Assembly: GCA_964639275.1 (NCBI GenBank)
Contig: CAZXCQ010000357.1
Coordinates: forward strand, 1-5,282
DNA from: CAZXCQ01 sp964639275
GTDB lineage: Bacteria; Desulfobacterota; DSM-4660; Desulfatiglandales; Desulfatiglandaceae
DNA length: 5,282 nucleotides
Direction of reading: 5' to 3'
Below the pieces are notes generated by a model that saw only the letters and a list, made by a program, of their open reading frames with translations, had not been told where the DNA came from and made no database searches. This document shows, one piece after another, positions 1 to 5,171 of this stretch (position 1 is the first letter of the stretch; every line of letters starts with the position of its first letter). The translations under genes and the position numbers were made by a program.

Positions 1-9
1 CAAATCTGA

Positions 10-204
10 CCCAAATCTGGACGCCAATTCTGCGAAGTTATTTCTGCGCAAGCCCCTAGTCGCCAAATTGATGCGATACGAGGAATTCACCCCGTAGTTG
101 CAAGAAGCCTTTTTGATAAATGGGCGATGCCTTCCATCGCTTATGGGACGGGGCTGATTGACCGATGGGTGGAGGACCTCATGGTAGGTACGATCTGGGA
201 GTAA
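10..204 (+). other. Unidentified open reading fragment
   Basis: The frame is open from the TGA at 7-9 to a TAA at 202-204, encoding about 64 residues that end in DLMVGTIWE. The only ATG that leaves most of the recognisable tail is at 127, giving a 25-residue peptide beginning MPSIAYGTGL. The composition (mixed hydrophobic and charged, W and D residues spread through it) looks more protein-like than random. I recognise no family or motif, and a TGA blocks extension toward the window start. It could be the decayed 3' end of a gene whose body lies upstream of the window, in keeping with the broken gene downstream, or a chance open frame. No function is proposed. Confidence 0.2.
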
Positions 205-469
205 ACAAAGAACATTGCTGACTCACGCGACTGATCCCAGAGAAAAACGTTTGTCGGTCCTCCATTATGCACAACGGGGTTCACATTGAATGCGGTCCTG
301 TGAGGGCATCAATTATCCAGTTGCAGCTTTTTTCCTCTGGCAGGTGATTTCTTTACGCTCTCTTACGGGCGAGTTATACGCCCGAAAAACGGAATCCCCA
401 TTGCCCGGCTTTCACAAAGCTACGGTGTTACAATTATAGCTTTGTGGATTGTGGGTCGGCGCTACACTC
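205..469. other. Non-coding stretch with two inverted repeats
   Basis: I find no convincing gene here. It contains a 6-bp inverted repeat (CGGGCG at 366-371, CGCCCG at 379-384, 7-nt spacer) and the longer inverted repeat at 413-446 listed separately. Neither is followed by a T tract on either strand, so neither reads as an intrinsic terminator. It lies between an unidentified fragment and the candidate promoter at 470-497. Confidence 0.5.
413..446. repeat. Perfect 10-bp inverted repeat
   Basis: CACAAAGCTA at 413-422 is the exact reverse complement of TAGCTTTGTG at 437-446, separated by 14 nt. It sits about 24 bp upstream of the TTGACA at 470-475. That position would suit an operator for a dimeric regulator of the acyl-CoA dehydrogenase gene downstream, but a simple hairpin is also possible. 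The symmetry is seen directly; the regulatory role is a guess. Confidence 0.45.
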
Positions 470-497
470 TTGACATTTTTGAGAAGGACAAGATAAG
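470..497 (+). promoter_or_regulatory. Candidate sigma-70-type promoter before the broken acyl-CoA dehydrogenase gene
   Basis: A perfect -35 hexamer TTGACA at 470-475 is followed, 16 bp later, by GATAAG at 492-497, which matches four of six positions of TATAAT. Transcription would start near 505, ahead of the small ORF at 524 and the acyl-CoA dehydrogenase remnant at 632. The -10 match is mediocre, so this is only a plausible promoter. Confidence 0.4.
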
Positions 498-523
498 AAG
501 ACCTCCTGTCATCTCGGCCAAAA

Positions 524-619
524 ATGGTAGACATCCAACCGGAAGAGTTTCCCGCACTCATCAATCGCATCCCCCGTCAGGTCTTCTATGATCTGCTTCT
601 AAATCCACACACACAATAG
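524..619 (+). CDS. Possible 31-residue ORF, unidentified
   Basis: An ATG at 524 opens 31 codons ending at TAG 617-619, with the peptide starting MVDIQPEEFPALINRIP. It lies in the same frame as the acyl-CoA dehydrogenase remnant, whose TTG start comes 12 nt after this stop. There is no clear Shine-Dalgarno sequence before the ATG, and the frame is closed by a TAA at 494-496, so it cannot be the tail of a longer gene without a frameshift. It could be a short leader ORF, the end of a decayed gene, or chance. I do not recognise it. Confidence 0.18.
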   Translation: MVDIQPEEFPALINRIPRQVFYDLLLNPHTQ

Positions 620-631
620 AGGACTCCTTTT

Positions 632-1092
632 TTGGAAGAGGATATTTATACGGAAGAGCATCAAATATTCAGGGATATTTTCAGGAAGTTTGTGGCCAAA
701 GAAATCACGCCGAACATATCCCGGTGGGAGTCTGAGCGGGCGGTCCCCCAAGAGCTGTGGACAAAAATGGGAGAGCAGGGCTTCTTGTGCCCCTGGCTAC
801 CTGAGGAGTATGGGGGTCTGGGTCTCGGTTTTGAAAATTCAGTCATTATAAATGAGGAACTGATAAGGGGTGACGGTTTTGGTGTGGGAGTCCCTCTGCA
901 CAGTGACGTGGCCACTCCTTATGTCTTTTCCTATGGTCACCCTGAGATCAAGGAGAGGTGGTTACCGGGTTGTGCAACGGGTGAAGTGATCACGGCCGTA
1001 TCTACCGGGATGTAAGGGCCCTGTCTATCTTTGCCGGAACCAGCGAGATCATGAAGCTGATTATCAGCCGAAACCTGGGGCTGTCACCCTAG
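632..1092 (+). pseudogene. Acyl-CoA dehydrogenase with internal deletion and frameshift
   Basis: Acyl-CoA dehydrogenases are FAD flavoproteins that oxidise acyl-CoA to enoyl-CoA and pass electrons to ETF; intact members are about 380 residues. Here a TTG start at 632, after AGAGGA at 618-623, opens 127 residues with a clear N-terminal domain (EEHQIFRDIFRKF at 8-20, EEYGGLG at 58-64) reaching LPGCATGEVITAV at 111-123, just where the flavin-contacting segment (usually T-E-P-G-x-G-S-D) should begin. The frame then ends at TAA 1013-1015. From about 1000, in another frame, the family's extreme C-terminus appears: IYRDVRALSIFAGTSEIM, then SRNLGLSP, stopping at TAG 1090-1092. Some 225 residues are missing, including most of the flavin-binding and catalytic part, so the product cannot be functional. 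The junction lies near 997-1003. TTG is the only usable start because an in-frame TAG lies at 617. An assembly misjoin is the main alternative to a genuine deletion. Confidence 0.88.
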
Positions 1093-1116
1093 AAACCATT
1101 TTCTGCTAAAAAAGGC

Positions 1117-1145
1117 TTGACATACGGAGATCAAAAGACTATAAG
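1117..1145 (+). promoter_or_regulatory. leu operon promoter (near-consensus sigma-70 type)
   Basis: TTGACA at 1117-1122 is a perfect -35 element, and TATAAG at 1140-1145 matches the -10 consensus at five of six positions with the optimal 17-bp spacer. Transcription should begin near 1152, giving a 5' leader of about 45 nt before the leader-peptide ATG at 1197 and about 430 nt before leuA. This is the best promoter in the window. It starts only 25 bp after the end of the broken acyl-CoA dehydrogenase gene and leads straight into the attenuator. Confidence 0.82.
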
Positions 1146-1196
1146 TAATAAATTCTAAAATACCGTAGTCATCCTAATCAGTCTGGTTTTTCAATT

Positions 1197-1316
1197 ATGA
1201 TCCATCTAACTTACAACGTGGTCGTCGTTATCAGCGCAACAGGGAGACTTCTGTCCCTGTTGCTCCTCCTTTTGGTCCTTAGACCCAAATGCCCGGGCCT
1301 GATAATGACAAAATGA
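1197..1316 (+). CDS. leuL: leu operon leader peptide (39 aa, Val- and Leu-rich)
   Basis: An ATG at 1197 opens 39 codons ending at TGA 1314-1316. The peptide has four consecutive valine codons (residues 8-11, GTG GTC GTC GTT) followed by Ile, then LLSLLLLLLVL at residues 18-28, which is nine leucines in eleven residues. This is the signature of leader peptides that sense branched-chain aminoacyl-tRNA, as in the enterobacterial leu, ilvGMEDA and ilvBN leaders; the peptide itself has no other expected function. Leucine is encoded by CTA, CTT, CTG, CTC and TTG, so several tRNA-Leu isoacceptors are sampled. It begins about 45 nt after the predicted transcription start and ends 17 nt before the terminator stem. 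The Shine-Dalgarno sequence is weak: only CTGG in a T-rich stretch precedes the ATG. No other in-frame ATG, GTG or TTG lies upstream. The gene symbol is given by functional analogy. Confidence 0.9.
   Translation: MIHLTYNVVVVISATGRLLSLLLLLLVLRPKCPGLIMTK
1226..1307 (+). promoter_or_regulatory. Attenuator protector (1:2) structure with internal pause hairpin
   Basis: CGTTATCAG at 1226-1234 can pair with CTGATAATG at 1299-1307 (nine pairs, one G-U). Nested inside is a perfect 10-bp hairpin, GCAACAGGGA at 1236-1245 with TCCCTGTTGC at 1254-1263, with an 8-nt loop. Segment 1 overlaps the last valine codons of the leader peptide. When no ribosome is stalled there, segment 2 should be sequestered and unable to form the antiterminator. 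The inner hairpin is a natural candidate for the RNA polymerase pause site that couples translation to transcription in attenuators. The pairings are read from sequence; their roles are inferred by analogy with trp and leu attenuation. Confidence 0.78.
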
Positions 1317-1353
1317 TTTGAGCAAAATCCTTCAAAATCCGTTATCAGGTCCG
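1294..1353 (+). promoter_or_regulatory. Attenuator antiterminator (2:3) structure
   Basis: The 14 bases at 1294-1307 (CGGGCCTGATAATG) can pair with 1340-1353 (CGTTATCAGGTCCG), giving 14 consecutive pairs of which two are G-U, around a 32-nt loop. The 3' strand covers most of the ascending arm and all of the loop of the terminator, so the two structures exclude each other. A ribosome stalled on the leucine codons (1248-1280) would cover segment 1 and leave 1294 onward free. A ribosome that reaches the stop codon at 1314 would cover segment 2 and favour termination. Confidence 0.85.
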
Positions 1354-1373
1354 CCTGATAACGGATTTTTTTT
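1334..1373 (+). terminator. Intrinsic terminator of the leu attenuator (3:4)
   Basis: AAAATCCGTTATCAGG at 1334-1349 is perfectly complementary to CCTGATAACGGATTTT at 1354-1369, a 16-bp stem with a four-base loop TCCG. The T8 tract runs from 1366 to 1373, partly as the descending arm. It lies 210 nt before leuA and after a leader peptide, not after a gene, so it acts as a conditional terminator and not as an operon end. Confidence 0.95.
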
Positions 1374-1569
1374 GGCAAAACCATGGGGAGACAGAAAGAG
1401 GACTGAGCGGAGTTATGATGATGAGAATAGATCAGGATCACTTGACGGAGGAATACGCCGCAGATTCCCGAGCCCAGAGGAATCTGCGGAGGGTCCTTAT
1501 GACGACATGCAGAACCGGGGGTCTGCACACACCTTGTAACGCGTTTTGCAACTGTCATAACCCAGTCAT
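1374..1569 (+). other. Post-attenuator leader of leuA with an 11-bp hairpin
   Basis: About 200 nt separate the attenuator terminator from the leuA ribosome-binding site, which is longer than an attenuator needs. It contains a perfect 11-bp inverted repeat, CCGCAGATTCC at 1458-1468 with GGAATCTGCGG at 1479-1489 (10-nt loop), and a smaller TGCAGA/TCTGCA hairpin at 1508-1527. Neither has a T tract. I see no convincing T-box or known riboswitch core. An ATG cluster at 1415-1423 opens a 64-codon frame that runs over the leuA start and ends at 1609, but I do not consider it a supported gene. Confidence 0.5.
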
Positions 1570-1576
1570 AAGGAGG
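1570..1576 (+). promoter_or_regulatory. leuA ribosome-binding site
   Basis: AAGGAGG ends 7 nt before the ATG at 1584. It is a near-perfect anti-Shine-Dalgarno match and fixes the leuA start. It contrasts with the weak site of the leader peptide. Confidence 0.9.
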
Positions 1577-1583
1577 CTATTCC

Positions 1584-3128
1584 ATGAAAGATCGTGTAAC
1601 CATATTTGATACTACCCTGCGGGATGGTGAACAATCCCCCGGGGCGAGCATGAATATTCCCGAAAAGCTGCGTCTGGCAAGACAGCTGGAGAAATTGGGC
1701 GTTGACGTTATGGAGGCAGGTTTCCCAGCGTCATCTCCGGGCGATTTTGAAGCGGTCCGGGCAATCGCGCAGAAGATCCGAAATGTCCAGGTAACCGCCC
1801 TCGCCAGGACGTCAAAAGAGGACATCGACAAGGCATGGGGGGCCGTCAAAGATGCAGCCAACCCAAGAATCCACACCTTTATCGCCACCTCTGATATCCA
1901 CCTAAAACACAAGCTCAAAATGAATCGTGATCAGGTCGTCCGGGAGACGGTCGAGGCGGTCAAATATGCAAAGCGCTTCACCGACAACGTGGAATTCTCA
2001 ACAGAGGACGGCACCCGATCCGACAGGGACTATCTCTGCAGGGTATTTGAGGCGGCCGTCGAGGCAGGTGCCACCACAATCAACCTGCCGGACACGGTCG
2101 GGTATGCTATCCCCGAGGAGTTTTCCCAGCTGGTTGCCTATATCAGAGAGCATACCCCAAATATCCATAAGGCCGTGATGAGCGTCCACTGCCATAATGA
2201 TCTGGGTCTGGCCACTGCCAATACCCTGGCAGGGATTATGGCCGGCGCCCGACAGGCAGAGGTCACCGTAAACGGTATCGGCGAGAGGGCAGGCAACACA
2301 TCTCTTGAGGAGGTCGTAATGGCCCTCCACACCCGGAGGGACCGCATAAAACTAACCACCTCGATCAATGCAGATCAGATCCACCCCACCAGCCGGCTCA
2401 CCTCACTGATCACCGGCATCGTGGTGCAGCCCAACAAGGCGATTGTGGGGGCAAACGCCTTTGCCCATGAGGCAGGAATCCATCAGGACGGCGTTTTGAA
2501 AAACCCCATGACCTATGAGATCATGGAGCCCGAGACCGTGGGTCTATCCAGCAATCGCCTGGTGCTCGGCAAGCATTCGGGGAGACACGCCTTTAAAGAC
2601 AAATTGGCCCAAATGGGCTACGAGCTGTCAAGGGATGAACTCGACCGTCTTTTTGTAAAATTTAAGGAACTGGCCGATAAGCGAAAAGAGATCCTGGAGG
2701 AGGATATTGAGGTCTTGCTGGCCGAGGAGATCCTTCGTGTCCCCGATGTCTATGAGCTGGACTATCTCAACGTGGTGAGCGGGACGGTTGCGGTTCCCAC
2801 GGCAACGGTCAAGCTCAGGATCAGGGGAAAGGAGGCCCAGAGCGCCGGATTTGGGGTGGGCCCCATTGACGCCGCCTTCAATACGATTGCCAAAATGACC
2901 GGGAGCAGCTCAAAGCTGATGCGTTTTTCGGTCAATGCGATCACCGGCGGCATGGATGCCCAGGGGGAAGTGACGGTTCGGCTCCAGGAAAACGGTCTGG
3001 TGGCCTTGGGTAAGGGGGCTGACCCGGATATTATCACCGCCAGCGCCAAGGCCTATGTCAACGGGCTAAATCGTCTGGAATATATGAAAAACAACCCACG
3101 ACTGTCCCCGAGTGAGACCACTCTTTAG
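1584..3128 (+). CDS. leuA: 2-isopropylmalate synthase
   Basis: This cytoplasmic enzyme condenses acetyl-CoA with 2-oxoisovalerate to give 2-isopropylmalate, the committed step of leucine synthesis. At 514 residues it is the usual long form. The catalytic TIM barrel occupies roughly residues 5-275. It opens with FDTTLRDGEQSPGASM at 8-23, whose R13, D14, E16 and Q17 belong to the conserved active-site block, and carries the metal-binding HCHND at 202-206 and GERAGN at 233-238. A linker follows with HEAGIHQDG at 295-303 and GKHSGRH at 329-335. The C-terminal regulatory (LeuA dimer) domain spans about 388-505, including GVGPIDAAF at 424-432 and ASAKAYVNGLNRL near 486-498, so leucine feedback inhibition is expected. 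The long form, the motif set and the leuC/leuD neighbours argue against homocitrate or citramalate synthase. Transcription is under the upstream attenuator. leuC starts 47 nt downstream with no terminator between. Confidence 0.97.
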   Translation: MKDRVTIFDTTLRDGEQSPGASMNIPEKLRLARQLEKLGVDVMEAGFPASSPGDFEAVRAIAQKIRNVQVTALARTSKEDIDKAWGAVKDAANPRIHTFIATSDIHLKHKLKMNRDQVVRETVEAVKYAKRFTDNVEFSTEDGTRSDRDYLCRVFEAAVEAGATTINLPDTVGYAIPEEFSQLVAYIREHTPNIHKAVMSVHCHNDLGLATANTLAGIMAGARQAEVTVNGIGERAGNTSLEEVVMALHTRRDRIKLTTSINADQIHPTSRLTSLITGIVVQPNKAIVGANAFAHEAGIHQDGVLKNPMTYEIMEPETVGLSSNRLVLGKHSGRHAFKDKLAQMGYELSRDELDRLFVKFKELADKRKEILEEDIEVLLAEEILRVPDVYELDYLNVVSGTVAVPTATVKLRIRGKEAQSAGFGVGPIDAAFNTIAKMTGSSSKLMRFSVNAITGGMDAQGEVTVRLQENGLVALGKGADPDIITASAKAYVNGLNRLEYMKNNPRLSPSETTL

Positions 3129-3175
3129 AAAAAAAGGATTGGCAAAAATTCAATGACAAAAGAGGACCCTATGCC

Positions 3176-4435
3176 ATGCCCATGACTATCACAGAGAAGA
3201 TCCTGGCGGCACACGCGGAGAGGGAGACCGTAGGCCCCGGCGAACTGATCCAGGTCGAAGTAGACCTCGCCCTGGCCAATGACATTACGGCCCCTGCGGC
3301 CATCGCCGTATTTTACGACCTTGGTGCCCCGGAGGTGTTTGACCGGGAGAAGATCGCCCTTGTCCCTGATCATTTTGTGCCCAACAAGGACATTGCCTCG
3401 GCACAACAGGTAAAGGTGACAAGGGAGTTCGCACAAAAATACCGGATCAAACATTTTTTTGAACTGGGCGAAACCGGTATCGAGCACGTCATCCTGCCGG
3501 AAAAAGGCCTTGTCTTGCCCGGCGATCTTGTGATCGGGGCCGACAGCCACACCTGCACCTATGGGACGCTCGGGGCGTTTTCTACAGGGGTGGGGAGCAC
3601 CGATCTTGGCGCCATCCTGGCTACGGGCAAAACATGGCTCAAGGTCCCTGCGACAATAAAGCTCGTCTATGAAGGAAGGCTTCCGCACTGGGTGGGGGGA
3701 AAAGACCTCATCCTCTACACCCTTGGGCTCATCGGGGTCGCGGGCGCGGTTTATTGTTCCCTGGAGTTTACCGGGGGAGTCATCGAGCGGCTTCCGATGG
3801 CCCAGCGTTTTACCATGGCCAACATGGCCGTTGAAGCGGGGGCCAAAAACGGCATCTTTGAGCCGGACGAGATCACCAGGGCCTATATAAAAAGCCGTTC
3901 TGACCGGCCAGGCGACTTTTTGCGGAGCGACCCGGATGCCTCCTATGAAAAAGAGATCCGGATCATGGTCGATGACATGGAGCCTCAGGTGGCGCTACCC
4001 CATTCACCCGATCATGTGAGAGCCATATCGGAAATCGATCCGGTGCCTCTGGACCAGGTCTTTTTGGGGTCCTGCACCAATGGACGGTTAGAGGATCTGC
4101 GCGAGGCGGCCGGTCTCCTGGCGGGACAAAAAGTGGCAAAAGCGACGCGGTTTATCGTCATTCCTGGATCCCGGTCTGTTTATAAGGAGGCCATAAAGGA
4201 GGGAATTATCGAGACGCTCCTTGATGCGGGGGCGGTCATTGGTCCTCCCTGTTGCGGCCCCTGTCTGGGTGGACACATGGGGATCCTGGCGGAAGGAGAA
4301 CGGGCCCTTTCGACGAGCAACAGAAATTTTGTCGGCCGCATGGGGCATCCCAAGAGCGAGGTCTATCTGGCAGGTCCGGCGGTCGCAGCCGCATCCGCGA
4401 TCATGGGACGGATCGCGTCCCCGGCCGAGCTTTAG
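3176..4435 (+). CDS. leuC: 3-isopropylmalate dehydratase, large subunit (LeuC2 type)
   Basis: This is the large subunit of isopropylmalate isomerase, the [4Fe-4S] aconitase-family enzyme that converts 2- to 3-isopropylmalate together with LeuD. At 419 residues it is the short form, not the ~466-residue enterobacterial type. Conserved blocks include GADSHTCTYG at 121-130, LGSCTNGR at 297-304, GPPCCGPCLGG at 356-366 and SNRNFVGRMG at 381-390. The cluster ligands are expected to be C300, C360 and C363; C359 is an extra cysteine where Gly or Thr is more usual. The segment GAVYCSLEFTG (190-200) has Cys-Ser where many relatives have Lys-Ala. The start at 3176 follows AGAGGA at 3161-3166 with a 9-nt gap; the ATG at 3182 (Met3, before TITEKILAAHA) fits the family N-terminus as well but is further from that site. 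Homoaconitase-like relatives share this fold, but the leuA context settles the role. Confidence 0.95.
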   Translation: MPMTITEKILAAHAERETVGPGELIQVEVDLALANDITAPAAIAVFYDLGAPEVFDREKIALVPDHFVPNKDIASAQQVKVTREFAQKYRIKHFFELGETGIEHVILPEKGLVLPGDLVIGADSHTCTYGTLGAFSTGVGSTDLGAILATGKTWLKVPATIKLVYEGRLPHWVGGKDLILYTLGLIGVAGAVYCSLEFTGGVIERLPMAQRFTMANMAVEAGAKNGIFEPDEITRAYIKSRSDRPGDFLRSDPDASYEKEIRIMVDDMEPQVALPHSPDHVRAISEIDPVPLDQVFLGSCTNGRLEDLREAAGLLAGQKVAKATRFIVIPGSRSVYKEAIKEGIIETLLDAGAVIGPPCCGPCLGGHMGILAEGERALSTSNRNFVGRMGHPKSEVYLAGPAVAAASAIMGRIASPAEL

Positions 4436-4476
4436 TTCATAACCCATCCCCCGCCGCCCTTAGAAAAGGCGTTTGT

Positions 4477-4554
4477 GGCCCCACGATACCAGATGGGGCC
4501 CTGCAATCCCCTTTTACCAGAAGGGGATTGTATGTCCTGCCCTCTACCAGAGGG
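4477..4554 (+). repeat. Three successive hairpins with TACCAG loops in the leuC-leuD gap
   Basis: TACCAG occurs at 4487-4492, 4515-4520 and 4545-4550, spaced 28 and 30 nt apart, each at or near the tip of an inverted repeat. Hairpin 1 pairs GGCCCCA (4477-4483) with TGGGGCC (4494-4500). Hairpin 2 pairs CAATCCCCTT (4504-4513) with AAGGGGATTG (4521-4530). Hairpin 3 pairs CCCTCT (4540-4545) with AGAGGG (4549-4554), or CCCT with AGGG if the TACCAG core stays unpaired. The stems differ in sequence while pairing is kept, which suggests selection on RNA or DNA structure. The whole leuC-leuD gap is 217 nt, long for adjacent subunit genes. A bulged hairpin also lies at 4455-4471, and an imperfect one near 4563-4583. 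None has a terminator T tract. Function unknown. Confidence 0.7.
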
Positions 4555-4652
4555 ACCTGGCATGCCCCCTTTTTGAGGGTGCACACGGGGGATCAATGAG
4601 AGAGTTGGGCCTGGGCCTATCGAACCCTGGCTCTCTGGAGGGAAACAACGGG

Positions 4653-5171
4653 ATGAAAATTGAAGGAAGGGTGTGGAAGTTTGGTGATCACGTGGATACA
4701 GACCTGATTATCCCAGCAAGATATCTAAACGTATCAGAGGGAGAGGAACTGGCAAAGTATTGTTTTGCCGATGTGAGGCCCGATCTGGTCAAAGAGGTGC
4801 AGGCGGGGGATATTGCCGTGGCCGGGGTCAACTTTGGCTGCGGTTCTTCGAGGGAACAAGCCCCATTGGCATTGAAGGCGGCCAGGATAGGCGCCATCAT
4901 CGCGAAGAGCTTTGCCCGGATCTTTTACAGAAACGCCTTTAATATCGGTCTCCCCATCCTGGAATCAAACGAGATTCCGGACCGGATAGAGGAGGGAGAT
5001 CGTCTCTTGATCGATCTTTCATCAGGGACGATTGTGGATGTATCAGACGGCACGGTTTTTTCAGCAAGGCCCGTCCCTGAATTTATGCAGGCCATACTGA
5101 GGGCAGGGGGGCTTGTGGAATACCTCAAAGAAAACCAATCCGCCGCAGGAGATCTCCCTGGCCTTTCATGA
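4653..5171 (+). CDS. leuD: 3-isopropylmalate dehydratase, small subunit (LeuD2 type)
   Basis: LeuD is the small, swivelling-domain subunit that completes the isopropylmalate isomerase active site with LeuC. The 172-residue product matches the short form of the family (about 165 residues), whereas the enterobacterial protein is about 200. It shows DTDLIIPARYL at 15-25, NFGCGSSREQAP at 60-71 with the conserved substrate-binding GSSRE, and AKSFARIFYRNAFNIGLP at 84-101. The start at 4653 (MKIEGRVWKFGDH) is chosen because GGAGGG lies at 4637-4642, 10 nt upstream, and the family N-terminus begins there. The frame stays open upstream to a TTG at 4473 and an ATG at 4596, but those extensions run through the hairpin repeats and have no family resemblance. 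The gene is in the same orientation as leuC and very probably in the same transcript, though 217 nt away. Confidence 0.95.
   Translation: MKIEGRVWKFGDHVDTDLIIPARYLNVSEGEELAKYCFADVRPDLVKEVQAGDIAVAGVNFGCGSSREQAPLALKAARIGAIIAKSFARIFYRNAFNIGLPILESNEIPDRIEEGDRLLIDLSSGTIVDVSDGTVFSARPVPEFMQAILRAGGLVEYLKENQSAAGDLPGLS

Noticed and set aside
1061..1067. Extra copy of TTATCAG upstream of the attenuator
   Set aside because: It lies in the conserved acyl-CoA dehydrogenase C-terminus (Ile-Ile-Ser) and upstream of the leu promoter, so it is not in the leader RNA.
1211..1558. 115-residue minus-strand frame across the attenuator
   Set aside because: It is the complement of the leader peptide, terminator and palindromes, which explain the sequence better; it has no family resemblance.
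1534..1561. Possible internal promoter TTGTAA-16 bp-CATAAC with a TG upstream of the -10
   Set aside because: Both hexamers match only four of six positions, and the start would fall on the leuA Shine-Dalgarno sequence.
1374..1583. T-box or other leucine-responsive riboswitch
   Set aside because: No T-box core sequence or specifier-loop layout is visible, and the attenuator upstream already explains the terminator.
1415..1609. 64-codon ORF in the leuA leader overlapping the leuA start
   Set aside because: It covers the 11-bp hairpin and the leuA ribosome-binding site in another frame and has no recognisable domain. The purine-rich stretch before its ATG cluster is weak.
4477..4554. CRISPR array or tandem repeat array
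   Set aside because: Only about six bases are shared between units and the rest is stem sequence that differs, so there is no constant repeat with unique spacers.
4473..4652. N-terminal extension of LeuD starting at TTG 4473 or ATG 4596
   Set aside because: The added residues are encoded by the hairpin repeats, resemble nothing in the LeuD family, and lack a good ribosome-binding site, whereas ATG 4653 follows GGAGGG and begins the family N-terminus.
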